DNA of 64,000 bases from positions 5,580,001 through 5,644,000 of the forward strand of contig NZ_CP115669.1 in NCBI RefSeq assembly GCF_029203285.1, read 5' to 3'. Position 1 is the stretch's first letter; each line of letters opens with the position of its first letter. The position numbers and the translations under genes were made by a program. This DNA comes from Pseudomonas sp. PSE14. Lineage in GTDB: Bacteria > Pseudomonadota > Gammaproteobacteria > Pseudomonadales > Pseudomonadaceae. This document shows positions 35,078-43,939 of the stretch, one piece after another. Under the pieces are notes generated by a model. The model was given only the letters and a program-made list of their open reading frames with translations. It was not told the origin of the DNA and searched no databases.

Positions 35078-35818
35078 ATGCGCGTACTGCTGGCCCTCAC
35101 TCTTCTGGTACTGGGCATGCCCGCCCTGGCTGACAATTACCAGCGCCTCTACCAGGCCGCCGGTTGGCCCGAGCAGCGCGCACACTTCAATGACGCCCTG
35201 CACGCCGCGCAGAAGCGCTACCAGGGCAACTTGCCCCCGGCGCTCTACCAGGCCCTGGTGGACAACAGCAACCGCCGCTTCGCCGCTGCCGACATCGACC
35301 AGCGCGCCCTCTCCAGCCTGCGCCAGAACCTGCCGGACAGCACACCGGCACTGACCTTCTTCGAATCCCCCCTGGGCCGCAAGGTCGCCACCGCCGAAAC
35401 CTTCGCCACCCGCAGCGACCAGTTGCTCAAGTACGCCAACGGCCTGCCGCGCCAGCAGGCCAGCGAGGCACGGCGCCAGCTGGTGCAGCGCCTGGGCAAG
35501 GTGCTGCCGGCCCGCGAAGCCGGCGCGGAAGTCAGCCTGGCGCTGGCCAGCGTCGCCGCCGACAGCCTCAGCCAGATGCTCCCCGGCCTGCTCGGCGCCG
35601 GCCAGGCGCAAGGCATGCTCGACGGCCAACGGCAGAAGCTGATGGGGCAGATCGGCGCCGATCTGGATAACACCTTGCTCTATGTCTATCGCGGGCTGGA
35701 CGATGCCGAGCTGGGCCAGTTCGCTGCGTTCAGCGAGTCCCCGGCCGGGCGCACCTACTATCGTGCCGCCCTGGCCGCCCTGCGCGCCGGGTTGTCCGTT
35801 TCATCCGACGGTCAGTGA
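35078..35818 (+). CDS. Periplasmic DUF2059-type protein (PA0309-like)
   Basis: The 246-residue protein has a signal peptide (MRVLLALTLLVLGMPALAD) and a helical domain with the DUF2059 pattern repeated twice: TFFESPLGRKVA (about 92-103) and AAFSESPAGRTYYRAALAAL (about 220-239). The 'F-x-S-P-x-G+' motif is shared by the family. Role unknown; it should be periplasmic. Confidence 0.72.
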   Translation: MRVLLALTLLVLGMPALADNYQRLYQAAGWPEQRAHFNDALHAAQKRYQGNLPPALYQALVDNSNRRFAAADIDQRALSSLRQNLPDSTPALTFFESPLGRKVATAETFATRSDQLLKYANGLPRQQASEARRQLVQRLGKVLPAREAGAEVSLALASVAADSLSQMLPGLLGAGQAQGMLDGQRQKLMGQIGADLDNTLLYVYRGLDDAELGQFAAFSESPAGRTYYRAALAALRAGLSVSSDGQ

Positions 35819-35956
35819 TCGGACTTTACCTACCGCACCTGGGGACCACTCCGAGGAACCGCCCGCCTAGAATCGCTCCCGCTGTAGCGGGGGTGGCGCC
35901 TGAGGAAGATGGCGCAAGGAGTGAAGGACACACCCCCACTCGTCCGGACTCCCTCC

Positions 35957-36895
35957 CTACCCCAATCTCTCGCTGAGAAATTCGAAGTAGCGCTGGCGCA
36001 AGACCTCGCTCTCGTTCGCCAGATGGTGCCGCGCGCCGGTGAGCAGCAGACACTCGATTTTCTCGAACTTGTCCTCCAGCACCCTCAGGTTGTACCGCCA
36101 GTCCACTGTCTCGTCGGCGTCGCCCTGCACCACCAGCAGACTCTGCGCGCCCGGAGAGGCGGCCTCGATACGTGGAATCCAGCGCGCCAACGCGCCCACC
36201 CAGGCGGTCGGCAGGGTGCGCGGCTGCAGGGGATCGCGATCCCGCAGGAAAGCCAGGAATTCGGGGTCGGTGGAGTTTTCGGTGAAACGTCGCGGAATCG
36301 AATCCACGAAGGGCCGCAACACCTGGTAGCTCAACTTCGACCAGCCCCAGGCGCGCGGGCGGACCAGCGGCGCCAGCAGGATGGTTCGCCCCAGCTCCGG
36401 CCGCATCTCGCCGGTGAGCAGATAGTCCAGCAGGATCGCCCCACCGGTACTCTGCCCGCACAGATGCCACGGCTGCGGCAGATCCAGCGCCTGGGCCTGG
36501 CCGAGCAGGCCGGTCAGTACCGTCTGGTACTCGGAGAAATCGCCGATGCTCGCCGCCTTGCCTTCCGACAGGCCGTGGCCCGGCAGGTCGAAGGCCAGCA
36601 CCGCGAAGCCCATGCCCACCGCCCAGTCGATCACATGGCGGTACAGACCCATGTGATCGTAGTAACCATGCAGCAGCAGCAGGGTGCCGCGCGCCAGCGC
36701 CGGCCGCCAGAGTTGCGCGGCAATGCGATAACCGCCCGCCTCGAACGTGCCCAGGCGGCTGTGCAGGCCGGGGTAGCGCCCGCTCAGGTCGAGCCCGTAG
36801 AAACGCTGATACAGGGCGATGCCACCCTCCGTCGTCGCTGCGGTCAGTGGTCGCAGGAGCGGACGCAGCAGATCGGGCTGGAAGGCTTCAGACAT
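35957..36895 (-). CDS. Alpha/beta hydrolase (monoacylglycerol lipase-like), PA0308-like
   Basis: The 312-residue enzyme shows the alpha/beta-hydrolase landmarks: oxyanion region LLLHGYYDHMGLYRHVI, nucleophile elbow LCGQSTGGAILLD (Ser near 145), acid Asp in VVQGDADETVDW and the His in TGARHHLANE. This is the Serine aminopeptidase S33 / monoglyceride lipase group. No signal peptide is visible. The substrate is unknown. Confidence 0.82.
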   Translation of the reverse strand: MSEAFQPDLLRPLLRPLTAATTEGGIALYQRFYGLDLSGRYPGLHSRLGTFEAGGYRIAAQLWRPALARGTLLLLHGYYDHMGLYRHVIDWAVGMGFAVLAFDLPGHGLSEGKAASIGDFSEYQTVLTGLLGQAQALDLPQPWHLCGQSTGGAILLDYLLTGEMRPELGRTILLAPLVRPRAWGWSKLSYQVLRPFVDSIPRRFTENSTDPEFLAFLRDRDPLQPRTLPTAWVGALARWIPRIEAASPGAQSLLVVQGDADETVDWRYNLRVLEDKFEKIECLLLTGARHHLANESEVLRQRYFEFLSERLG

Positions 36896-37018
36896 GGGCG
36901 ATTCGCTTATCGGCAGGAAGTGAAAGGGAGCTCGGTGCGCTGCTGGGATATTCAGCCGCGGCCGTCATCATGGCAAGCTTGACGGCTATCTTACTGGCCG
37001 CCGTCCGCGAGAGATGCC

Positions 37019-37597
37019 ATGTCCACCCGCCGCAAAACGCTTATCGGCTGGCTGATCGCCGCCCTCTGCCTCGCCGGCCTGCTCAGTACCTACGCCTGGT
37101 ACGAGAAGCGCTACATCCGGCCCTTCAGCCAGCAGCCGCAACTATTCTCCGGCGACCACCTGATGCTGCCGGCGCAGCTGGCCGGCCCGGGGCACATCCG
37201 CCTGGTGCATTTCTGGGACCCGGCCTGCCCGTGCAACGTCGGCAACCAGCAGCACCTCGCCGAGCTGATCGCCCGCTTCGCCCCGCAAGGCGTGGACTTC
37301 TACGCCGTGCAGAAAGCCGGCAGTCACGGGCAACTGCCCGACACCCTCAAGTCCATGCGCCCGCTGCCCACCCTGCCCGGCGCCGAACAACTGCCCGCCA
37401 CGCCTGCCGTGGCGATCTGGGACGCCCAGGGCAATCTCGCCTACGTCGGTCCCTACAGCGAAGGCGCGGTGTGCACCTCCAGCAACAGCTTCATCGAACC
37501 GATCCTCGAGGCGCTGGTGCAGGGCCGGCGCGTACAGGCGACCCATACCCTGGCGGTTGGCTGCTATTGCCCCTGGACCGGCACCGCGAAGAAGTAG
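37019..37597 (+). CDS. Membrane-anchored thioredoxin-like protein (DUF6436)
   Basis: The 192-residue protein has an N-terminal anchor (LIGWLIAALCLAGLLSTYAW, about 8-27) and a periplasmic thioredoxin-like fold with FWDPACPCNVGNQQHL (Cys-Pro-Cys near residues 69-71), a cis-Pro-like LPATPAVAIWD and a second Cys pair at the C-terminus (GCYCPWTG). CPC instead of CxxC is atypical for a disulfide oxidoreductase and the two Cys groups might exchange electrons. Function unknown. Confidence 0.75.
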   Translation: MSTRRKTLIGWLIAALCLAGLLSTYAWYEKRYIRPFSQQPQLFSGDHLMLPAQLAGPGHIRLVHFWDPACPCNVGNQQHLAELIARFAPQGVDFYAVQKAGSHGQLPDTLKSMRPLPTLPGAEQLPATPAVAIWDAQGNLAYVGPYSEGAVCTSSNSFIEPILEALVQGRRVQATHTLAVGCYCPWTGTAKK

Positions 37598-37683
37598 TGA
37601 CGCAACACCGGAAACGATCACCAATCCATGGCTACACTTGCAGCGCTGGCCCATGAAGGGCCACTTGCTACCAAGGAGTTCAT

Positions 37684-38184
37684 ATGCGTCTTCATTCCGC
37701 CCTCGCTTTCTGTGCCGTTCTCGCCCTGCCGCTGGCCGCTCACGCGGACGACACGCCCAGCAGCAGCCAGGTGATGGCCCAGCACAAGGAGGCCATCAAC
37801 AACCGCCTCGCTGACATCGACTACAAGCGCAAGCGCATCGTCGAAGCGAACATGAAGCTCAACCCGCAGGAAGGCGAGAAGTTCTGGCCGATCTACAACA
37901 GCTACCGTACCGAGGCCGACAAGCTGAGCAAGAAGACGCTGTCGATCATCATCGACTACGCCGGCGCCTATAACACCGGCGCGGTCAGCAATGATGACGC
38001 CAGCAAGCTGCAGAAGCAGGTGCTGGAGCTGCAGGACGACAAGCAGGACCTGAAGGAGAAGTACGTCAAGCGCATCGCCAAGGAAGTTTCGGCCACCCGC
38101 GCCCTGCGCTTCCTGCAGATCGAGGACCAGCTCGACGCCATGGCCCTGCTCGAAGTGACCCGCGAGATTCCGCTGGCCGACTGA
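37684..38184 (+). CDS. Periplasmic helical protein, unknown function
   Basis: The 166-residue protein has a signal peptide (MRLHSALAFCAVLALPLAAHAD) and an almost fully helical, Lys/Glu/Asp-rich mature part. Pieces such as MKLNPQEGEKFWPIYNSY and LKEKYVKRIAKEVSATRALRFLQIEDQLD recall CpxP/Spy-like periplasmic helical proteins, but no diagnostic motif is present. It starts 87 bp after the thioredoxin-like gene and may be co-transcribed. The role is not known. Confidence 0.7.
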   Translation: MRLHSALAFCAVLALPLAAHADDTPSSSQVMAQHKEAINNRLADIDYKRKRIVEANMKLNPQEGEKFWPIYNSYRTEADKLSKKTLSIIIDYAGAYNTGAVSNDDASKLQKQVLELQDDKQDLKEKYVKRIAKEVSATRALRFLQIEDQLDAMALLEVTREIPLAD

Positions 38185-38190
38185 TCGCGC

Positions 38191-39243
38191 TCAGGACTCG
38201 GCACCGCCATCGCGCAGCCATTGTCGGTAGCGCTCCGGCGGCGCCGAGTACCAACGTCGGAACGCCCGGTAGAAGGGCGACAACTCGGCGAAGCCGCAGG
38301 CGCGAGCCACGTCGCGGATCGCCATCCCCTGATCCAGCATCTGCGCGGCACGCTGCCGGCGCACCTCCTCTCGTACATCCCTGAAGGTCTGCGCCCTGGC
38401 CGCCAGGCTGCGCTGCAGCAGCCCAGGACGCACGCCCAGCTCGCCCGCGCAACTGCGCAGCGAGCACTCCCCAGCACCCAGCCGCACGCCGATCAGATAG
38501 CGCAGGCGGTTGAGCAGGTCATTCTCGTCGAACGTCCCCAACTGCTCGCGAGCGTGGGCGCTAAGCAGGCGGTGCAAGTCCGGGTTGGCGGTGCGCGAAG
38601 GACGCGAGAGCAACGCACGATCGAACAGCACGGCATCGTGTGGCTCTCCGAATAGCGGGGTGAGCCCATACAGCCGCCGATGCTCGGTCAGGCGGCGCGG
38701 CGCGGTATGGCGGAACTCGATCGCGCTGACGCGAAATTCACCGTCGGTGATCAACGCCAGCAGCTTGAGGAACAGCAGCATCAGGCATTCCATCTGCTGG
38801 CGCAGGCTCGGCACGCCCAGGTAGTTGAGGTCGAGGATCAGCCGTACCTGCTCGCCCTCCTCCTGCATCTGCGCGGCGAAGCCCCCGGAAAGGATGTGCT
38901 GGAAACGCAGGAAGCTCGCCAGCGCCTCGCGCAGGTCAGCGCTGGCCATCAACAGGTAGCCAACCACGTCCAGCAGGCGCGGCTTCATCACCTCGCCCAG
39001 GTGCAGGCCGATGTCGCGGTCGCCGGTGATCTCATCGAGCGTGCTCCAGAACAGCGGCGCGTCGTCATGCACCAAGCGGCCGCTCTGGGCCGGCGCCGGC
39101 AGGCGGACCTTCTGCAGGGCCTGGCGATAGATGTCGGTCGGGTCGAAGCCCAGGTCGGCGAGCGATTCATACAACAGTCGCCGCAGTGTGGCGGACTGGG
39201 TCAGCGCGGGGGTGGCCGGGAAATTCAGCTCGGGGATGGACAT
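38191..39243 (-). CDS. AraC family regulator with Arabinose_bd domain (PA0306-like)
   Basis: The 350-residue protein starts at the ATG 39243 (MSIPELNFPATPAL); a GTG 21 bp upstream is possible. The N-terminal arabinose-binding-like domain (about 20-210) precedes an AraC DNA-binding domain (about 240-340: SCAGELGVRPGLLQRSLAAR and AIRDVARACGFAELSPFYRAFRRWY). It is divergent from hacB with a 121-bp gap and is the natural candidate regulator of that acylase gene, but no operator is evident. Confidence 0.87.
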   Translation of the reverse strand: MSIPELNFPATPALTQSATLRRLLYESLADLGFDPTDIYRQALQKVRLPAPAQSGRLVHDDAPLFWSTLDEITGDRDIGLHLGEVMKPRLLDVVGYLLMASADLREALASFLRFQHILSGGFAAQMQEEGEQVRLILDLNYLGVPSLRQQMECLMLLFLKLLALITDGEFRVSAIEFRHTAPRRLTEHRRLYGLTPLFGEPHDAVLFDRALLSRPSRTANPDLHRLLSAHAREQLGTFDENDLLNRLRYLIGVRLGAGECSLRSCAGELGVRPGLLQRSLAARAQTFRDVREEVRRQRAAQMLDQGMAIRDVARACGFAELSPFYRAFRRWYSAPPERYRQWLRDGGAES

Positions 39244-39364
39244 GGCGTCTCGTTGCTCGATCACAGCAGTTTGACCAAAGAATTCCAGCCCAGAGACATT
39301 CGGTCAATGAACGGCAACGTCCTTCCTTTGCAGAATCCCTCGCATAACAACAAGGAGTTGCCGC

Positions 39365-41752
39365 ATGAAACGCACTTTGACTGTCCTCGCTGTCGTCGTG
39401 GCCGCCGCCGCGGCGGGTGCCGGCTGGTACCTGCACGGCAAGCAACCGCAACGTGACGGACAGCTGCCCCTGGCCGGCCTGCACAGCGAGGTCACGGTTC
39501 GCTACGACGAGCGCGGCGTGCCGCACATCAAGGCCGGCAGCGAGGATGACCTGTACCGGGCCATCGGCTACGTCCACGCCCAGGACCGCCTGTTCCAGAT
39601 GGAAATGCTGCGGCGCCTGTCGCGCGGCGAGCTGGCCGAGGTGCTGGGGCCCAAGCTGGTGGACACCGACCGCATGTTCCGCAGCCTGCGCATTCGCGAC
39701 AAGGCCGCCGACTATGTGGCGCGCCAGGACAAGAACTCCCCGGCCTGGAAGGCGCTGGTGGCCTATCTGGATGGCGTCAACCAGTTCCAGGACAGCCATC
39801 CGCGCCCGCTGGAGTTCGACATCCTCGGCATCCCCAAGCGACCGTTCACCCCCGAGGATACGGTCAGCGTCGTCGGCTACATGGCCTACAGCTTCGCCGC
39901 CGCCTTCCGCACCGAGCCGGTGCTTACCTACGTGCGCGACCAGCTGGGGACGGAGTACCTTAAGGTCTTCGACCTGGCCTGGCATCCGGAGGGCGTGCTC
40001 AAGCCGAGCCCGCTGGCCGCCGCCGACTGGCAGGACCTCAGCGCCATCGCGCGGATCAGCCACGCGGCACTGGAAGAGGCCGGCCTGCCGCAGTTCGAGG
40101 GCAGCAACGCCTGGGCCATCTCCGGTAGCCGCACCAGGAGCGGCAAGCCACTGCTGGCGGGCGACCCGCACATCCGCTTTGCAGTGCCGGCGGTGTGGTA
40201 CGAGATCCAGACCAGCGCCCCGGGCTTCGAGCTCTACGGGCACTACCAGGCCCTCAACCCGTTCGCCTCGCTCGGGCACAACGAGCAGTTCGGCTGGAGC
40301 CTGACCATGTTCCAGAACGACGACGTCGACCTGATCGCCGAGAAGGTCAATCCGGACAACCCCAACCAGGTCTGGTACCAGGGGCAGTGGGTCGACCTGA
40401 AGAGCGAGGAGCAAAGCATCGCGGTCAAGGGCCAGGCACCGGTGAAGATCACCCTGCGCAGCTCGCCCCACGGCCCACTGGTCAACGATGCCCTGGGCAC
40501 TGCCTCGGGCAAGACCCCGGTGGCGATGTGGTGGGCCTTCCTCGAAACCCAGAACCCGCTCCTCGACGCCTTCTACCAACTCGACCGCGCCGACACCCTG
40601 GACAAGGCCCGCGCCGCGGCCTCGAAAATCCACTCGCCGGGCCTCAACGTGATCTGGGCCAACGCCCGTGGCGACATCGGCTGGTGGGCTTCGGCGCAAC
40701 TGCCGGTGCGCCCGGACGGGGTGGTGCCCTACTTCCTACTCGACGGCAGCACGGGCCAGGCCGACAAGAGCGGCTTCTACCCCTTCAGCGAAAACCCGCA
40801 GGAAGAGAATCCGGCGCGCGGCTACATCGTGTCCGCCAACTTCCAGCCGGTCCCGGCCAATGGCCGACCGATCCCCGGCTACTACAACCTGCCCGATCGC
40901 GGCCAGCGCCTGAACGAACGCCTGGCCGACACCTCGGTGAAATGGGACCTGCAGAACAGCCAGGCGCTGCAACTGGACACCGCCACCGGCTACGGGCCGC
41001 GGGTCCTCAAGCCGTTGCTGCCGCTGCTGCGCGAGGCGGCTTCGACGACCGAGGAGAAGGCGCTGGTCGAGCAACTGGCGGCCTGGCAGGGCGATCATCC
41101 GGTCGACTCGGTCACCGCCACCCTGTTCAACCAGCTGCTGTACCAGATCGCCGAGGGCGCGATGCGCGACGAGATGGGTGACGCCTTCTTCGACAACCTG
41201 CTGTCGACCCGCGTGCTGGATGTCGCCCTGCCGCGCCTGGTGGCCGATGACAGCTCGCCCTGGTGGGACAACCGCAAGACAGAGCAGAAGGAAACCCGCA
41301 CCGATATCGTCAAGGCTGCCTGGAAGGCCAGCCTGGACCACCTGCGCGCGACGCTGGGCCAGGATTCGGCGCAATGGCAGTGGGGCAAGGCGCACACCCT
41401 GACCCACGGCCACCCCCTGGGACAGCAGAAGCCGCTTGACCGAATCTTCAATGTCGGCCCCTTCGCCGCGCCCGGCGGACACGAGACGCCGAACAACCTG
41501 TCGCACCGCGTCGGCCCGGCGCCCTGGCAGGTGGTGTACGGCCCGTCCACCCGCCGTCTGATCGACTTCGCCGACCCCGCCCACAGCCTGGGCATCAACC
41601 CGGTCGGCCAGAGCGGCGTGCCCTTCGACAAGCACTATGACGATCAGGCGCAGGCCTACATCGAAGGCCAGTACCTGCCCCAGCACTTCGAGGAGGCCGA
41701 GGTGAAGGCCAACACCCAGGGCCTGCTCAGGCTGGTGCCAGTGAAGCGCTGA
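39365..41752 (+). CDS. hacB: Acyl-homoserine-lactone acylase HacB (PA0305-like)
   Basis: This 795-residue periplasmic Ntn-hydrolase belongs to the penicillin acylase family. After a signal anchor (about 4-24) come the alpha chain, a spacer and the autoprocessing site FEGSNAWAIS, in which the Ser near residue 247 becomes the N-terminal nucleophile of the beta chain. GDPHIRFAVPAVWYEIQ follows as in AHL acylases. HacB hydrolyses the amide bond of acyl-homoserine lactones and so quenches quorum sensing. The length and the position next to spuH match PA0305. Confidence 0.9.
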   Translation: MKRTLTVLAVVVAAAAAGAGWYLHGKQPQRDGQLPLAGLHSEVTVRYDERGVPHIKAGSEDDLYRAIGYVHAQDRLFQMEMLRRLSRGELAEVLGPKLVDTDRMFRSLRIRDKAADYVARQDKNSPAWKALVAYLDGVNQFQDSHPRPLEFDILGIPKRPFTPEDTVSVVGYMAYSFAAAFRTEPVLTYVRDQLGTEYLKVFDLAWHPEGVLKPSPLAAADWQDLSAIARISHAALEEAGLPQFEGSNAWAISGSRTRSGKPLLAGDPHIRFAVPAVWYEIQTSAPGFELYGHYQALNPFASLGHNEQFGWSLTMFQNDDVDLIAEKVNPDNPNQVWYQGQWVDLKSEEQSIAVKGQAPVKITLRSSPHGPLVNDALGTASGKTPVAMWWAFLETQNPLLDAFYQLDRADTLDKARAAASKIHSPGLNVIWANARGDIGWWASAQLPVRPDGVVPYFLLDGSTGQADKSGFYPFSENPQEENPARGYIVSANFQPVPANGRPIPGYYNLPDRGQRLNERLADTSVKWDLQNSQALQLDTATGYGPRVLKPLLPLLREAASTTEEKALVEQLAAWQGDHPVDSVTATLFNQLLYQIAEGAMRDEMGDAFFDNLLSTRVLDVALPRLVADDSSPWWDNRKTEQKETRTDIVKAAWKASLDHLRATLGQDSAQWQWGKAHTLTHGHPLGQQKPLDRIFNVGPFAAPGGHETPNNLSHRVGPAPWQVVYGPSTRRLIDFADPAHSLGINPVGQSGVPFDKHYDDQAQAYIEGQYLPQHFEEAEVKANTQGLLRLVPVKR

Positions 41753-41764
41753 TCCACCGCTGCA

Positions 41765-41798
41765 AAAACAAAACCCCGCGAAAGCGGGGTTTTGTTTT
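41765..41798 (+). terminator. Rho-independent terminator after hacB
   Basis: ACCCCGC / GCGGGGT stem with GAAA loop flanked by A-rich and T-rich arms (AAAACAAA and TTTGTTTT). Confidence 0.93.
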
Positions 41799-42082
41799 GG
41801 AGCTTGAAAGAGAGTGCTGCGGGAGATGCCGAAGCTCCCTGGCGCGTTATTTCCCCTAGGGATAACACTCGGGGTGTTGTATTGGGCGCCCTCTCCCGCA
41901 CGTGTGCCAATGGTTTCACTGGAAGTTGCCGCTGACGCTGCCGGCCCTGGTTCGGGGGAGGCCGGTAAACGCCACCGAACGAGTTAAATATTAGTTGGCC
42001 ATTTCGCCGGAGTAGGGCTTTGTACTTACAGATTTTTCCGATAAACCCAGGAAATCCAGACACTTCGGAATAACGTGCGCGC

Positions 42083-42114
42083 AAAAAAACACGGGCCACC
42101 CGAAGGTGGCCCGT
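42083..42114 (-). terminator. Terminator of the spu operon
   Basis: ACGGGCCACC / GGTGGCCCGT perfect 10-bp stem with a CGAA loop. Read on the minus strand it is followed by seven T, 42 bp after the spuH stop. Confidence 0.93.
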
Positions 42115-42155
42115 GGTTCGACAATCGCCGGAAGCAACCGGCCGACAAGACGGTG

Positions 42156-43031
42156 TCAGGCGGTGGCTGTCGAACCCTTTTGCTGCCAGTCGGTCGCGTT
42201 GGACTCCATGGCTTCCTGGATCGCGCGCTTGCGACGCTCTTCGGCCTGACGGGTGAAGTACCAGGCGAAGAAGGTGAACAGCGAAACGGTCAGCAGGATC
42301 AGGCTGGCAACGGCGTTGATCTCCGGCTTCACACCCAGGCGCACGGCGGAGAACACTTCCATCGGCAGGGTGGTGGAACCAGGACCGGACACGAAGCTGG
42401 CCAGAACCAGGTCGTCCAGCGACAGGGCGAAGGACATCATGCCGCCCGCCGCCAGCGACGGGGCGATCATCGGGATGGTGATCAGCAGGAACACTTTCCA
42501 GGGCTTGGCGCCCAGGTCCATGGCTGCTTCTTCGATCGACAGGTCCAGCTCACGCAGGCGCGCCGACACCACTACCGCCACGTAGGACGAGCAGAAACTG
42601 GTGTGGGCGATCCAGATGGTGACGATGCCGCGCTCCTGCGGCCAGCCGATCAGCTGGGCCATGGCCACGAACAGCAGCAGCAGCGACAGACCGGTGATCA
42701 CCTCGGGCATGACCAGCGGCGCGGTGACCATGCCGCCGAACAGCGTACGGCCACGGAAGCGCGGGATGCGGGTCAGCACGAAGGCGGCCAGGGTGCCCAG
42801 CGCCACGGAGGAGAACGCGGTGTAGACGGCGATTTCCAGCGAGCGGAACACCGAACCGATCAGTTGCTGGTTGTCGAGCAGGCCGACGTACCACTTGACC
42901 GACCAGCCACCCCATACGGTCACCAGTTTCGAGCCGTTGAAGGAGTAGATGACCAGGATGATCATCGGCACGTAGATGAAGAGCAGGCCCAACACCAGCA
43001 TGATGTTGGAGAACGACCAGCGCTTGTTCAT
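42156..43031 (-). CDS. spuH: Polyamine ABC importer permease SpuH (PotI-like)
   Basis: The 291-residue inner-membrane permease has six helices and the EAA loop EAAMDLGAKPWKVFLLITIPMIAPS (about 178-202), followed by SLDDLVLASFVSGPG. It is the last gene of spuABCDEFGH and is joined to spuG by a 4-bp ATGA overlap. With SpuG it forms the channel for putrescine and spermidine delivered by SpuD and SpuE. Confidence 0.95.
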   Translation of the reverse strand: MNKRWSFSNIMLVLGLLFIYVPMIILVIYSFNGSKLVTVWGGWSVKWYVGLLDNQQLIGSVFRSLEIAVYTAFSSVALGTLAAFVLTRIPRFRGRTLFGGMVTAPLVMPEVITGLSLLLLFVAMAQLIGWPQERGIVTIWIAHTSFCSSYVAVVVSARLRELDLSIEEAAMDLGAKPWKVFLLITIPMIAPSLAAGGMMSFALSLDDLVLASFVSGPGSTTLPMEVFSAVRLGVKPEINAVASLILLTVSLFTFFAWYFTRQAEERRKRAIQEAMESNATDWQQKGSTATA

Positions 43032-43939
43032 ACCTTGCCCTCCAGCTCTTTAGCTTGGTTCTTGTTAAAGAGAATGATGGGCACGATCAGGATCGCCAGC
43101 ATCACGACGGCAAGGGCAGACGCCACCGGCCAGTCACGGTTGTTGAAGAATTCCTGCCACAGCACCTTACCGATCATCAGCGTCTCGGGGCCGCCAAGCA
43201 GTTCCGGGATCACGAACTCGCCCACCGCCGGGATGAACACCAGCATGCAGCCGGCGATGATGCCGTTCTTGGACAGCGGCACGGTGATCTTCCAGAAGCG
43301 GGTGAAGTTGCGCGCACCGAGGTCGGACGCGGCTTCCAGCAGGCTCATGTCGTGCTTCACCAGGTTGGCGTAGAGCGGCATGACCATGAACGGCAGGTAC
43401 GAGTAGACGATGCCGATGTACACCGCGAAGTTGGTGTTGAGGATCGTCAGCGGCTCGTTGATCACGCCCAGCCACATCAGGAAGCCGTTGAGCAGGCCGT
43501 TGTTGGACAGGATGCCCATCCAGGCGTACACGCGGATCAGGATCGCCGTCCAGGTCGGCATCATGATCAGCAGCAGCAGGACGGTCTGCATCTCCTTGCT
43601 GGCACGGGCGATGGCGTAGGCCATCGGGTAGCCGATCAGCAGGCAGAGGAAGGTACTGATCGCCGCCATCTTCAGCGAGCCGAGATAGGCGTCGATGTAC
43701 AGCGGGTCGTCCGTCAGCATCAGGTAGTTGCCGAGGTTCATCACCACCTGCAACGTCTGGTCGGCGTACTGGAACACCTCGGTGTACGGCGGGATGGCCA
43801 CGTCAGCGGCCGCCAGGCTGATCTTCAGCACGATGGCGAAGGGCAGCAGGAAGAACAGGAACAGCCAGAAGAACGGTATGCCGATGACGGCATGCCGCCC
43901 CCGTGGCATACGTTTCAGGATCGATGCGCCAATGTTCAT
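43028..43939 (-). CDS. spuG: Polyamine ABC importer permease SpuG (PotH-like)
   Basis: The 303-residue permease has six helices (first at about 19-40: IPFFWLFLFFLLPFAIVL) and the EAA loop EAASDLGARNFTRFWKITVPLSKNG (about 207-231). ATGA overlaps on both sides tie it to spuF and spuH, pointing to equal, coupled synthesis of the membrane complex. Confidence 0.95.
   Translation of the reverse strand: MNIGASILKRMPRGRHAVIGIPFFWLFLFFLLPFAIVLKISLAAADVAIPPYTEVFQYADQTLQVVMNLGNYLMLTDDPLYIDAYLGSLKMAAISTFLCLLIGYPMAYAIARASKEMQTVLLLLIMMPTWTAILIRVYAWMGILSNNGLLNGFLMWLGVINEPLTILNTNFAVYIGIVYSYLPFMVMPLYANLVKHDMSLLEAASDLGARNFTRFWKITVPLSKNGIIAGCMLVFIPAVGEFVIPELLGGPETLMIGKVLWQEFFNNRDWPVASALAVVMLAILIVPIILFNKNQAKELEGKV

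Larger units (their letters stand above)
41753..42155. other. Gap between hacB and spuH with two terminators
   Basis: Two converging operons end here. Besides the two terminators the central part (about 41820-42070) shows no gene-like open frame, promoter or recognisable RNA. Confidence 0.6.

Noticed and set aside
41656..42099. Leftward open frame in the hacB-spuH gap
   Set aside because: It crosses the hacB terminator and the 3' end of hacB; no ribosome-binding site and no family resemblance.
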